The position numbers and the translations under genes are program-made. From Rhizobiales bacterium 62-47 (lineage in GTDB: Bacteria; Pseudomonadota; Alphaproteobacteria; Rhizobiales; Xanthobacteraceae), in NCBI GenBank assembly GCA_001899255.1, contig MKVX01000003.1:1-64000 (forward strand): a DNA stretch of 64,000 nt, written 5' to 3'. The notes below the pieces were generated by a model, which was not told the origin of the DNA, did no database searches, and was given only the letters and a program-made list of their open reading frames with translations. Positions 25,452-34,582 of the stretch are shown piece after piece (the stretch's first letter is position 1; every line of letters starts with the position of its first letter).

Positions 25452-27602
25452 TCACTGTTTCGCGCGCGATTGCGGCACCACCAACGCGTCTACGATGGTG
25501 ACGCCCTGCCCCTGCGGATGCACCAGGACGGGATTGATCTCGATCTCGGCGATTTTGTCACGCGCGCGCGTCGCAAGCCGTGAAATTTGCGCGATCAATT
25601 TTGCCAATGCGGTGACATCCGCCTTGGCGGCACCGCGAAAACCATCGAGCAACGGCCACGCCTTCAATTCTTGTAGCATCGCGACTGCTTCCGCATCGCC
25701 GACCGGCGCGGGCCGGTAGACCACATCGCGGAACAGCTCCGTCGTCACGCCTCCGAGGCCCACCATGATCAGGCAACCGAATGTCGCGTCCTGCATCGTG
25801 CCGACGATCATCTCGACGCCCTTGCGCGCCATTGGACAAACCAGCACGCCCTGAATGGTGGCATCGGGGCGATGGTGTCGTGCATTGGCCAGCAGCCGAT
25901 CGTAGGCCGATGCCGCATCCGCTCGAGTCGTGATATTGACGCAGACACCGTCAACCTCGCTCTTGTGTGGAATTTCGCGCGACTGGATTTTCATCACCAG
26001 CGGCAGTCCGACACGGGTGATCGCTTCGTCCAGTTTGGCACGCGCGGCAACCAGAACTTCCTCCGCAACGGATACGCCGGCATCGCGCAGCAAGCACTTG
26101 CTGTCGTACTCGGACAAAGCCTTGTTTCGCAGATGCACCGAGAGAAAATCCACAACAGGTGCATCATCGCTGACCGGTTCCGGAAGCTGAAATTTTGCCC
26201 GCCGCGCAACCTGGCGAATAGCCGTGGCGGCATGCGTCAACCCGGAGAGCACCACGACCCCAGCTTCGGCCAGCGCCGTTCGGGCGAATGGCGACGGCAA
26301 CGTGTAGGAATAGAATACGATCGGCTTGATCTGCGCGGCCATCAACGGCCTCAATTCGGGGATCTTGAACGGCATCCGCGTCTCGCTCGACAGCGAGATC
26401 ACGACCAGAATGCTATCCACCTCATCCGAGCGACTGAGCAGTTCAACGGTTTTCTGCAAGCCACCGCTGTGCACGGCCTGCGCGGTGATATCGACCGGAT
26501 TGCGCGGCGAGCCATAGGACGGAATCAAGCCACGAATGGTCTCCTGCACCGGCGCAGACAATTCCGGCACATCCAATCCCTGTGCGGAAACGGCGTCGGC
26601 GCCCCAGATACCTCCGCCTCCCGAGACAGTAACGACAGCAACGCGATTGCCTTTCGGCAACGGCGACGTCGTCAACACCGCAGCAATGCTCACGGCCTCG
26701 TCGAGATCATTGGAGACGATAAATCCATACTTGGCAAACACTGCATCGTAGGCTGCGCTCCAGCCCGCCATGCTGGCGGTATGCGATGCCGCCGCGCGGC
26801 CGCCAGCACTCGACCGCCCGATCTTGGTGACGATGACAGGCTTACCTATTTCCGCCGCGCGCCTTGCGGCGTGGAGAAACTTGTCGGTATCGCGAATGCC
26901 TTCGACGAAAAGCAAGATCACATCGGTCGCGGAATCCTCCACCATGTAATCGAAAAATTCGCCGGCGCCAAGATCGGCTTCATTGCCGGTGCTGATGACA
27001 TAGCTGAGCGCGATGCCGAGCGCCTTGGCGCGATTATAGATCGCAAAGCCGATGCCGCCGCTTTGGGCAACGATGCCGATCCGGCGTTGCGTCGCGATCA
27101 GATGCGGGGCATCCGGTTTGATGTCAACCGTCGGACTGAAGGTTGCCGCGACATGCGCCGCTGCATTGTAAAACCCCTCGGCATTGGGGCCGGAAATGCG
27201 CATGCCGCTGCTCTTGGCCAGGGCGGCAATCGCATCCTGCATACCGCTGCTGGCGCCGCCCTCTTCGGCAAAGCCGGATGAAATTACGATGGCATGTCTG
27301 ACGCCGGCAGCGACACATTCCTGCAACGCATCGAGCACCGCGCGCGCGGGAATGATGACGATCGCTAGGTCGATCGGCCGCTGAATGGCGCCTATCGACG
27401 CGTAGCAGCGCAAGCCATCGATGTCGGGATAATTCGGATTGACTGGAAATATCTCTCCGCGAAACTCGTTCTTGCGCAGAAACGCCAGCAGCAGGCCGGG
27501 AATTTTCACCGGATCGCGAGATGCGCCGATGATGGCAATGCTCGACGGCGCAAAGAAACTGTCGAGGGGATGCTTTCGTTCGCCGGTGTTGGCACCAGTC
27601 AT
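25452..27602 (-). CDS. ADP-forming acyl-CoA synthetase (acetate--CoA ligase family)
   Basis: A 716-residue single-chain ligase. The N-terminal CoA-binding domain begins FFAPSSIAIIGASRDPVK; the middle succinyl-CoA ligase-like domain has GGRAAASHTASMAG, whose His is the usual phosphorylation site; the C-terminal ATP-grasp domain has a Lys in GLPLVMKIQS and the EIEINPVLVHP end. It forms an acyl-CoA from an acid, ATP and CoA. The start at 27602 (MTGANTGERKHP) is right before the CoA-binding domain; extending to 27974 adds only antisense of the VOC gene. It ends the minus-strand operon and would activate the substrate used by the dehydrogenases opposite. Confidence 0.88.
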   Translation of the reverse strand: MTGANTGERKHPLDSFFAPSSIAIIGASRDPVKIPGLLLAFLRKNEFRGEIFPVNPNYPDIDGLRCYASIGAIQRPIDLAIVIIPARAVLDALQECVAAGVRHAIVISSGFAEEGGASSGMQDAIAALAKSSGMRISGPNAEGFYNAAAHVAATFSPTVDIKPDAPHLIATQRRIGIVAQSGGIGFAIYNRAKALGIALSYVISTGNEADLGAGEFFDYMVEDSATDVILLFVEGIRDTDKFLHAARRAAEIGKPVIVTKIGRSSAGGRAAASHTASMAGWSAAYDAVFAKYGFIVSNDLDEAVSIAAVLTTSPLPKGNRVAVVTVSGGGGIWGADAVSAQGLDVPELSAPVQETIRGLIPSYGSPRNPVDITAQAVHSGGLQKTVELLSRSDEVDSILVVISLSSETRMPFKIPELRPLMAAQIKPIVFYSYTLPSPFARTALAEAGVVVLSGLTHAATAIRQVARRAKFQLPEPVSDDAPVVDFLSVHLRNKALSEYDSKCLLRDAGVSVAEEVLVAARAKLDEAITRVGLPLVMKIQSREIPHKSEVDGVCVNITTRADAASAYDRLLANARHHRPDATIQGVLVCPMARKGVEMIVGTMQDATFGCLIMVGLGGVTTELFRDVVYRPAPVGDAEAVAMLQELKAWPLLDGFRGAAKADVTALAKLIAQISRLATRARDKIAEIEINPVLVHPQGQGVTIVDALVVPQSRAKQ

Positions 27603-27655
27603 TGATTTATCCCTTCGCCGAATCCGGTACGTCGGCTCCGCGCGCCCAATCTGCC

Positions 27656-28417
27656 TCAAACAAGCAGATCGAACTTGACGCCACCGAGCATGAAGGAACG
27701 GTCGGTGACCGCATAACCTCGCGCCCGTGCCGCCTCTAGCATGGCGGCGACATCGCCAACCCGCAACGTCAGCCCGCTCATCATGTCGCTGGTGCCTTTG
27801 CTGAAACGAAAACGGCAATTGACCAGCGCAATCTCCGGGACACCCTCGCCGCTTTGGCGCGCATCGACGCCGATAATCTTGCCCCAGTGCGTGGCGAGGC
27901 GTTCCGGATCCGGACTCTGCATCTCTACTCCGATCAGTGCCTTGGTGACGTCGGTGCGGATCGCCTGCTGCCAATCCGGCCCCGCCGGTGGATAAGGCCC
28001 GAGGATGTCATCGCTGCCCTGCGTGTGATTGAACTCGATAAACGCTGCCCGGCAGTCACGCGGATGCAATTGCACGCCGTGATACGGCGCATGATCGATC
28101 ACGTCGGCGACACGAACGCCGAGAGATTCGGCGTTGCGGCCCCGCGCGTCCGGGTCGTCGCAGGCAAAGATCGCCATATAACCACCGCGACCTCCGGTCT
28201 TGTCGAGAAAACGGCCAGCCGCGGTGCCATCCTGAATCGGCGCAACCACTTCGAGCAAGGTGGTACCGATCGGCAGCAGCGCGTTCTCGAGGCCGTACTT
28301 CGCGACGTTGCCATCGCGATAACACACCTTGAGACCCATGATCGCGGCGATGTCGCTCACCACCGGCTCAAGCTGGCGTGCGACCAGGCAGATTTGCCGC
28401 AACCTCACATAGCTCAT
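27656..28417 (-). CDS. VOC-family protein (glyoxalase-like)
   Basis: A 253-residue protein with two vicinal-oxygen-chelate modules: the first from VRLRQICLVARQLEPVV to about residue 125, the second after AIRTDVTKALIGVEM. Metal-binding positions are not all clear (His in HAPYHGVQLHPRD, Glu in FIEFNH). VOC proteins include epimerases and lyases for CoA esters, which would fit its position three bases after an enoyl-CoA hydratase and before an acyl-CoA synthetase. The reaction is unassigned. Confidence 0.75.
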   Translation of the reverse strand: MSYVRLRQICLVARQLEPVVSDIAAIMGLKVCYRDGNVAKYGLENALLPIGTTLLEVVAPIQDGTAAGRFLDKTGGRGGYMAIFACDDPDARGRNAESLGVRVADVIDHAPYHGVQLHPRDCRAAFIEFNHTQGSDDILGPYPPAGPDWQQAIRTDVTKALIGVEMQSPDPERLATHWGKIIGVDARQSGEGVPEIALVNCRFRFSKGTSDMMSGLTLRVGDVAAMLEAARARGYAVTDRSFMLGGVKFDLLV

Positions 28418-28420
28418 GCC

Positions 28421-29209
28421 TCAATGGCCCTTGAAGGTCGGCGTGCGCTTCTCGACAAAAGCGCGCGCTGCTTCCTTGTGATCGGCCGTATCGCTGCAAC
28501 GCGAATGATGCAGCGCCTCGGCATCGAAGCAGGCTTCCAGCGACAGATTTTCCGCATTGTTAATGTTGCGCTTGATGTAGCCCAGCGTCACCGTCGGCCC
28601 CTGCGCCAGTGACATCGCCAACTCTTTCGCTGCGGCGTCGATCTCTGCATCGGGCACGACGCGCGTCACGATCCCAAGCGCCAGCGCTTCCTGGGCGGAC
28701 AAAACCGGCGACGTCAGATAAAGCTCGCGGGCCTTGGCGCTGCCGACGATCTGGGTCAGGAAATAGGTGCCACCGTAATCGCCCGAGTAGCCGACCTTTG
28801 CAAAAGCCGTCGTGATCTTGACCGACGTGCTTGCCACCCGCAGATCGCAGGCCAGTGCCATCGACAACCCGGCTCCCGCGGCCGCGCCGTCGAGTTGGGC
28901 CACCACCGGTTTCGACATCTGATGCAGGATGCGAGAAACCTCCATCCCCCGGCGCAATGTCGCGACCTTGACTTCAAGCGGCGGTGGTTCCTTGACTGCC
29001 GCCATCGCCTTGACGTCGCCACCGACGCAAAACGTGCCGCCCGCGCCTTTCAGGAGCACTGCGCGCACGTCATTATCGTCGGCAGCACGGCGCGCGGCTT
29101 CGATCAGGCCAGCCACCATCTCGGCGTTGAGCGCATTGCGTCGATCCGGCCGGTTCATGGTGATGGTCAGCAGGCCGCGATCAAGGCTTTGCATGACGAT
29201 GTCGCTCAT
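28421..29209 (-). CDS. Enoyl-CoA hydratase/isomerase
   Basis: A 262-residue crotonase-fold enzyme with RPDRRNALNAEM, first oxyanion strand GGTFCVGGDVK and second AAGAGLSMALACDLR. The loop AKVGYSGDYGGTYFL has Asp where the hydratase Glu often lies, as in the PaaG-like isomerase branch. C-terminal end RTPTFKGH is typical. The start at 29209 is before the conserved first strand. It sits between a binding-protein gene and the VOC gene in one minus-strand run. Confidence 0.88.
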   Translation of the reverse strand: MSDIVMQSLDRGLLTITMNRPDRRNALNAEMVAGLIEAARRAADDNDVRAVLLKGAGGTFCVGGDVKAMAAVKEPPPLEVKVATLRRGMEVSRILHQMSKPVVAQLDGAAAGAGLSMALACDLRVASTSVKITTAFAKVGYSGDYGGTYFLTQIVGSAKARELYLTSPVLSAQEALALGIVTRVVPDAEIDAAAKELAMSLAQGPTVTLGYIKRNINNAENLSLEACFDAEALHHSRCSDTADHKEAARAFVEKRTPTFKGH

Positions 29210-29303
29210 CGGGCTTTCCTCTGATTGGTTTCTGATCGAACGGCTGTTTTGCAGAGACCGTCGCATCGGCGGCACAGTGCCACCGATGCGACGATGCGGT
29301 CTG

Positions 29304-30509
29304 TTACTTTTTCACCAGTGGGCAGCGCGAGTCAGCCAGCGACTGGAAGGCCTGATCGCCAGGAACGGTTGCCAGCAGCTTGTAGTCATCCCAGCGTCCC
29401 TTGGATTCCGCCGGGGATTTCACCTCGAACAGATACATGTCGTGCACCATACGGCCATCTTCGCGGATCTTGCCGTTCTTGGCGAACATGTCGTTGATCG
29501 GGGTGGCCTTCATGATCTTCATCACCGCCGCAGCATCGGTGGTCCCGGCTTCCTTGACGGCCTTGAGATAATGCAGCACCGATGAATAGACGCCCGCTTG
29601 CGCCGAGGTCGGCACGCGCTTGACCCGCTCCATGAAACGCTTGGTAAACGCACGGGTGTCGTCGTTGAGATCCCAATAGAAGGCTTCCGCCAACAACAGC
29701 CCCTGCGCAGTCTGCAGGCCGACGCTGTCGATGTCGGTCACGAAGGCCAGTAGCGGCGAAAGTTTCTGGTTGCCTTTGGTGAGGCCAAACTCAGCCGCCT
29801 GCTTGATGGCGTTGATGGTGTCGCCACCGGCATTGGCGAGCCCGACGACCTTGGCCTTCGAGGCCTGCGCCTGCAGCAGATAGGACGAGAAGTCCGAGGT
29901 GTTGAGCGGATGCCGCACACTACCGACGACCTTGCCACCGGTCTTGACGACGACGTTGGTGGTGTCTTTTTCGAGATCGTGTCCGAACGCATAGTCAGCG
30001 GTCAGGAAGAACCAGGTATCGAGCCCCTGTTTCACTGCGGCGAGACCTGTCACGTTGGCCTGCGCGAAGGTATCGAATACGTAATGCACGGTATAGGGAC
30101 CGCACGCCTCGTTGCTCAAGCGGATCGACCCCGGCCCGTTGAAGATGATGATCTTGTTGCGGGCTTTCGCCACCTCGCCTGCGGCGAGCGCGGTGGCGGA
30201 AGCAGCGACGTCGATGATGGCTTCGACTCCCTGATTGTCGAGCATGTCGCGCGCGATGTTAGCAGACAGATCGGCCTTGTTGAGATGATCCGCCGCGATG
30301 ATCTCGATCTTGCGCCCGAGCACTTCGCCGCCGAAATCTTCGGCGGCCATTTTCGCAGCCGTTTCGCTGCCGACGCCGGTGATGTCGGCGTAGAGGCCCG
30401 ACATGTCCAAGATAGCGCCGAGCTTGAGGGGAGGTTTGGTTTGCGCCGTTGCGGTCGTCGCGGCTATCGCCAGAATCGATGCCGCAATGCCTGACAGAAT
30501 TGCTTTCAC
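29304..30509 (-). CDS. Branched-chain amino acid type ABC substrate-binding protein
   Basis: A 401-residue periplasmic protein with signal peptide MKAILSGIAASILAIAATTA (cleavage at TAQ). The Peripla_BP_6 pattern is clear: KLGAILDMSGLYAD near the N-terminus, AAKMAAEDFGG, IIAADHLNKAD and a C-terminal lobe with DMYLFEVKSP. No permease or ATPase genes of the Liv type are nearby, so it must use a transporter elsewhere. It heads the operon of enoyl-CoA hydratase, VOC protein and acyl-CoA synthetase, which suggests it binds the acid or aromatic that the pathway degrades. Confidence 0.88.
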   Translation of the reverse strand: MKAILSGIAASILAIAATTATAQTKPPLKLGAILDMSGLYADITGVGSETAAKMAAEDFGGEVLGRKIEIIAADHLNKADLSANIARDMLDNQGVEAIIDVAASATALAAGEVAKARNKIIIFNGPGSIRLSNEACGPYTVHYVFDTFAQANVTGLAAVKQGLDTWFFLTADYAFGHDLEKDTTNVVVKTGGKVVGSVRHPLNTSDFSSYLLQAQASKAKVVGLANAGGDTINAIKQAAEFGLTKGNQKLSPLLAFVTDIDSVGLQTAQGLLLAEAFYWDLNDDTRAFTKRFMERVKRVPTSAQAGVYSSVLHYLKAVKEAGTTDAAAVMKIMKATPINDMFAKNGKIREDGRMVHDMYLFEVKSPAESKGRWDDYKLLATVPGDQAFQSLADSRCPLVKK

Positions 30510-30731
30510 CTCGGCCTCCCTGATGCTAGCGCTTCGTTGCGCGGCTTTTCATTGATGTCGCAGCGATCATGCCGCAACGACCATGAGGCGGCAAGCACGC
30601 GACGAACGAACTCATGACGCAAACAATGACACCGCAAGTTCAAGTGGTGTAGATTTTCCGGCGAGCGGAATGATTCATGCGCGAATGCAATCGCATCTTC
30701 GATACTCTTCCACGGAAGGCATGACAGCGAC

Positions 30732-31526
30732 ATGAGATCGGCGACGGCAGCGTATCAGTTCGCACGTATTGTCGTTTGCTTTATCGCTGCAACAACGATG
30801 CTGGCATTTGACGATCACGCGACCGCGGCGGATTGCCAGTTCGACATGTTCGGCGAAGGCCGCGTCGGAAGCATTGCCGACGCGCGAACCGTTCGGCTGG
30901 AAGATGGCCGCGACATCCGTCTCGATGGCATTGAAGTTGCGAACGTCGACACAACTTCTGCTGCTGACGTCTCCACTCTGACGCGTCTCTTGCTTGGCCG
31001 CGTCGTCACACTACGCGGTGAGAATGATGCGCCCGATCGATACGGCCGCCAGCGCGCATGGGTGTTTCGCGACGGCGAGTCTGTTTCGGTGCAGACCTTG
31101 CTCCTCGCGGAAGGCGCGGCGCTGGCGTCCGGATCGGTTGCCGATGCCGATTGCGCTGCCGGGCTGCTTGCCGCCGAGGCGACCGCACGCAGCGCTCGGC
31201 GCGGCGTCTGGGCCGGACGCGCTGTCATAAAAAACGCCGAAAGTCCGGGCGATATTTTGGCCCGGATTGGGCGGTTCACGGTGGTGGAAGGCAAGGTTTT
31301 GTCGGCGCGGCAGGCCGGTGCGATGTTTTATGTCAATTTCGGCCGACGCTGGACACGGGACTTTGCCGTGACTATTCCAAGGCGCGCGATGGCGTCGATC
31401 GAGCGAGCGGGGATACCATTGAAATCCCTCGAGAACCGGCGGATTCGCGTTCGGGGCTGGATCCAACAGCGCGGAGGTCCCAGGATCGAGGTGTCGCGGC
31501 CGGGGCAAATCGGGCTGGCGGAGTAG
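30732..31526 (+). CDS. Thermonuclease-family (SNase-like) secreted protein
   Basis: A 264-residue exported protein. After an N-terminal signal (ARIVVCFIAATTMLAF, cleavage near ATAA), residues 40-155 match the staphylococcal nuclease barrel: ARTVRLEDGRDIRLDGIEV and DRYGRQRAWVF. The segment after RLDGI reads EVANVD where active nucleases have a D-x-P-E motif, so at least one catalytic acidic residue seems lost. The C-terminal part (RIGRFTVVEGKVLSAR, then GRRWTRDFAVTIPRR and RIRVRGWIQQRGGPRIEV) forms an OB-like domain common in alphaproteobacterial members. Nuclease activity is uncertain. Confidence 0.78.
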   Translation: MRSATAAYQFARIVVCFIAATTMLAFDDHATAADCQFDMFGEGRVGSIADARTVRLEDGRDIRLDGIEVANVDTTSAADVSTLTRLLLGRVVTLRGENDAPDRYGRQRAWVFRDGESVSVQTLLLAEGAALASGSVADADCAAGLLAAEATARSARRGVWAGRAVIKNAESPGDILARIGRFTVVEGKVLSARQAGAMFYVNFGRRWTRDFAVTIPRRAMASIERAGIPLKSLENRRIRVRGWIQQRGGPRIEVSRPGQIGLAE

Positions 31527-31723
31527 CAGCGGCTGATCGGCTGCGGCGCTGCATTTAAAACGGCCCCCCGCGCCAATCTGGGGTAAACTGCGCGCAAATC
31601 ACGTGTCGGGTTGCGCGACGCAGCAACGCGGTAAATTTGGATCGCCGGATGTAGTGACCTGGGATCGGATGGATATGACGGCGCTGGCCGTCGAACTAGC
31701 AGCCACGGACGGGTACGACCAGC

Positions 31724-33211
31724 ATGACGTGCATGAAGCCACACACAACCTCGACGCGCAAGTTCGCCGCGCTCGCGGGGTTGTGCGCGGCTTTCATGCT
31801 GACCGGTTGCGGGGACATGGCCCGGTTCCAGGTTGCTGCGCCCGCAAAACCCTCGGCCAAGCCGGCGCAGGTTGCTGCGACGCCCGGCCCCTCACCAGCT
31901 GCCGAGCGCGAGCACGAACGAATCCTCTCATCGTATGGCGGCGCTTATGACGATCCCCGGCTCGAGAGCCTGATTACCAAGACGGTGAACCGGCTGGTGG
32001 CGGTCTCGGAACGCCCGGACCTGACCTACAAGGTGACGATCCTCAACTCCGGCGCCGTCAATGCCTTCGCCTTGCCGACCGGCCAGCTTTACGTGACACG
32101 CGGACTGATCGCGCTCGCTAACGATACATCGGAATTGTCCTCGGTGCTGTCGCACGAAATGGCACATGTTCTGGCCAAGCACGCATCGATCCGCGAAGAC
32201 CAGGCCAAACGCGCCGCAATCGTGACGCGCGTCGTCAAGGAAATGGGCAACGACCCGGACATCACCGCGCTTGCTCTCGCCAAGACCAAATTGACGATGG
32301 CGAGCTTCTCGCGCGCCCAGGAATTCGAAGCCGATGGCATCGGCGTCGGCATTTCGGCGCGCGCGCATTTCGACCCCTACGGCGCGTCGCGCTTTCTGAC
32401 GTCGATGGAACGCAATGCCGCGCTCAAGGCCGGACGCAGCTCGATCGACCCGCGCTCGCAGGACTTCCTCTCCTCGCACCCGGCAACGCCGGAGCGTGTG
32501 CAGAACGCGCAGGCCAATGCCCGGCAATACAGTTCCCCCGAAGGCGGCGAACGCGATCACGAAGCCTATCTCGCGGCGATCGACAACATCGTCTACGGCG
32601 AAGATCCCAGTGAAGGTTTCGTGCGTGGGCGGCGCTTTCTGCATCCCAAGCTTGGCTTCACGTTCCAGGCCCCCGAGGCCTACACCCTCGACAACACGGC
32701 TCAGGCTGTCATCGGCGTACGCGAGGGCGGCGAACAGGCGATGCGATTCGACGTGGTTCGCGTGCCTGCTGAACAGACGCTCGGCGAATACCTGAATTCC
32801 GGCTGGATGGAAAACGTCGACAAGGCGTCGACCGAACAGCTGACCATCAACGGGTTTCCGGCCGCGTCGATCGTTGCGCACGGCGACCAATGGCAGTTCC
32901 GCGTCTATGCGCTGCGCTTCGGCAGCGACGTCTACCGCTTCATCTTCGCCACCAAGCAGAAGACCACCGAGAGCGAGCGCAATGCGCGCGAGACCGTGCG
33001 CTCGTTCCGCCGGCTCACGCTCGAGGAAATTCAAGCGGCGCGACCTTTGCGGATCAAGGTCATCACGGTGCAACCTGGCGATACGGTGGAATCGCTGTCG
33101 CATCGCATGGCCGGCGTCGATCGTCCCGAGGAGCGCTTCCGCGTGCTCAACGGTCTCGACGAACGCGCCAAGGTCAAGGTGCGCGACCGCGTCAAGATCG
33201 TCGTCGATTGA
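31724..33211 (+). CDS. M48-family metalloprotease lipoprotein (BepA/YfgC-like)
   Basis: A 495-residue outer-membrane or periplasmic protease. The signal ends with a lipobox (LTGC), so it is likely lipid-anchored. The zinc site is HEMAH with a downstream Glu in QEFEADGIGV. After the protease domain (to about residue 270) comes a segment with HPKLGFTFQAPEAYTLDNTA and a C-terminal LysM-like stretch (ITVQPGDTVESLSHRMAG) that could bind peptidoglycan. Members help outer-membrane protein quality control. The start may be ATG 31724 or 31733. A terminator follows at about 100 bases. Confidence 0.88.
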   Translation: MTCMKPHTTSTRKFAALAGLCAAFMLTGCGDMARFQVAAPAKPSAKPAQVAATPGPSPAAEREHERILSSYGGAYDDPRLESLITKTVNRLVAVSERPDLTYKVTILNSGAVNAFALPTGQLYVTRGLIALANDTSELSSVLSHEMAHVLAKHASIREDQAKRAAIVTRVVKEMGNDPDITALALAKTKLTMASFSRAQEFEADGIGVGISARAHFDPYGASRFLTSMERNAALKAGRSSIDPRSQDFLSSHPATPERVQNAQANARQYSSPEGGERDHEAYLAAIDNIVYGEDPSEGFVRGRRFLHPKLGFTFQAPEAYTLDNTAQAVIGVREGGEQAMRFDVVRVPAEQTLGEYLNSGWMENVDKASTEQLTINGFPAASIVAHGDQWQFRVYALRFGSDVYRFIFATKQKTTESERNARETVRSFRRLTLEEIQAARPLRIKVITVQPGDTVESLSHRMAGVDRPEERFRVLNGLDERAKVKVRDRVKIVVD

Positions 33212-33306
33212 CCCTCCCGCCACGCTGACGCGCTCGATGCGCTCCGGCCTGCGTTGCCAGGGCGGGGCACGGTTATGGGCGCTGTATCAGCAATGTATCC
33301 GCAAAT

Positions 33307-33335
33307 AAAAACCCGGCCTTGCGGACCGGGTTTTT
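33307..33335. terminator. Bidirectional terminator between the M48 protease and carD
   Basis: AAAAACCCGG (33307-33316) and CCGGGTTTTT (33326-33335) form a ten-base stem with a nine-base loop. The A and T runs on the outer sides serve both convergent genes. Confidence 0.8.
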
Positions 33336-33377
33336 GGATTCGAGATATCGGCAAAGCCGTCCGGTGACTGACGCGGC

Positions 33378-34349
33378 TTACGCCGCTTCGTCGGCAACCG
33401 TGCTGTCGTCATCCTCGGCGTCGGCATCGGCATCCGCCTCGGCATCGATTTCGGTCTCTGCCTTGGCACCGCGACGCGGGCTCTTGGCGAGCTGACCTTC
33501 GATCTCCTTCACCGCTTCAGTCTCGGTGATGTGCTGGACGACCGCGATTTCGCGCGCCAGCCGATCAAGCGCGGCTTCATAAAGCTGCCGTTCGCTGTAG
33601 GACTGCTCGGGCTGCGATTCCGAACGATAGAGATCGCGCACGACTTCAGCGATGGCAACGATGTCGCCGGAGTTGATCTTGGCTTCATACTCCTGCGCGC
33701 GGCGTGACCACATCGTCCGCTTGACGCGGGCACGGCCCTTCAGCGTCTCCAGCGCGCGCTTGACCAGCGCCGGCTCCGACAGCTTGCGCATGCCGACGTT
33801 GGCGACCTTCGCGGTCGGCACCCGCAACGTCATCTTGTCCTTCATGAAGTTGATGACGAACAGTTCGAGCTTGGCACCCGCGATTTCCTGCTCCTCGATG
33901 GCCAGGATCTGGCCGACGCCGTGGGCGGGATAGACAACGTATTCGTTGGTTTTGAAGCCCTGGCGCTGCGTCAGAGCCTTCTTCGGCTCCTCATGAGCAG
34001 GTGCGGCCTTGACCGGTTTGGCAGCCGCTGCAGGTTTACTGGCCGCGACCGGCGGCTTTGCAGCCGGCTTGGGCGGAGCCTTGGAAGCAACGGTCTTCGC
34101 AGCAGCCGCCTTCGAAGCAGCTGCCTTCTCGGCAGGTTTCGCAGTCTTTTTTAGCATTTCACTTCTTTTGTTTTTAGAGGGTTTGACCGCCGAAGCCTTG
34201 GCGGTCCCCCGTGCGGCCTTGGCCGTGGCACGGGCGCGGTTCTTAGCTACGCTGCGGCTGGCCGCAGAGGTCTTGCTGGACGTCTTGTTACCGGCGCTCT
34301 TGCTACCGGAAGTCTTGGAAGCACTCTTTTTACGCGTTTTCTGTGACAC
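33378..34349 (-). CDS. carD: CarD-family transcription regulator with a histone H1-like N-terminal tail
   Basis: A 323-residue protein from a GTG start at 34349. Residues 1-125 are almost only Lys, Ala, Ser, Thr, Arg and Pro with AAAKT and KPAAKP motifs, like the C-terminal tail of histone H1. The CarD/CdnL domain follows (about 130-290): NEYVVYPAHGVGQILAIEEQ, the RNA polymerase-interacting part, then the helical DNA-contact half with MWSRRAQEYEAKINSGD. The last 25 residues are acidic. CarD stabilises open promoter complexes at rRNA and other promoters. Last gene of the helicase-S4-fdxA-carD run. The basic tail probably adds unspecific DNA binding; that is inference. Confidence 0.9.
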   Translation of the reverse strand: MSQKTRKKSASKTSGSKSAGNKTSSKTSAASRSVAKNRARATAKAARGTAKASAVKPSKNKRSEMLKKTAKPAEKAAASKAAAAKTVASKAPPKPAAKPPVAASKPAAAAKPVKAAPAHEEPKKALTQRQGFKTNEYVVYPAHGVGQILAIEEQEIAGAKLELFVINFMKDKMTLRVPTAKVANVGMRKLSEPALVKRALETLKGRARVKRTMWSRRAQEYEAKINSGDIVAIAEVVRDLYRSESQPEQSYSERQLYEAALDRLAREIAVVQHITETEAVKEIEGQLAKSPRRGAKAETEIDAEADADADAEDDDSTVADEAA

Positions 34350-34582
34350 AGCCTGTGCGCGACAAAATCGCGCCCCTGTTCATAGTTTTTACGGGAACCC
34401 AATCAGGGCCAAAAAAGAGGGCGCGAACAGGGTTCGGCTTGCTGAATGTGCCCACAATAGCACATTTCCTGTAAAAATCAATGATTTATGGCCAGTCGCC
34501 AGCATCCAGGCCGCCGCCTGGATGCAATTGCCTCCAACAAGGTTAAATAAATCGCTCGGATTTTAGCCGCGGCGCAGCGCGA

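Noticed and set aside
27603-27974. Upstream in-frame extension of the acyl-CoA synthetase gene (124 residues)
   Set aside because: It is Arg/Gly-rich, lacks any family pattern and lies fully over the VOC gene on the same strand in another frame. The CoA-binding domain starts correctly after 27602.
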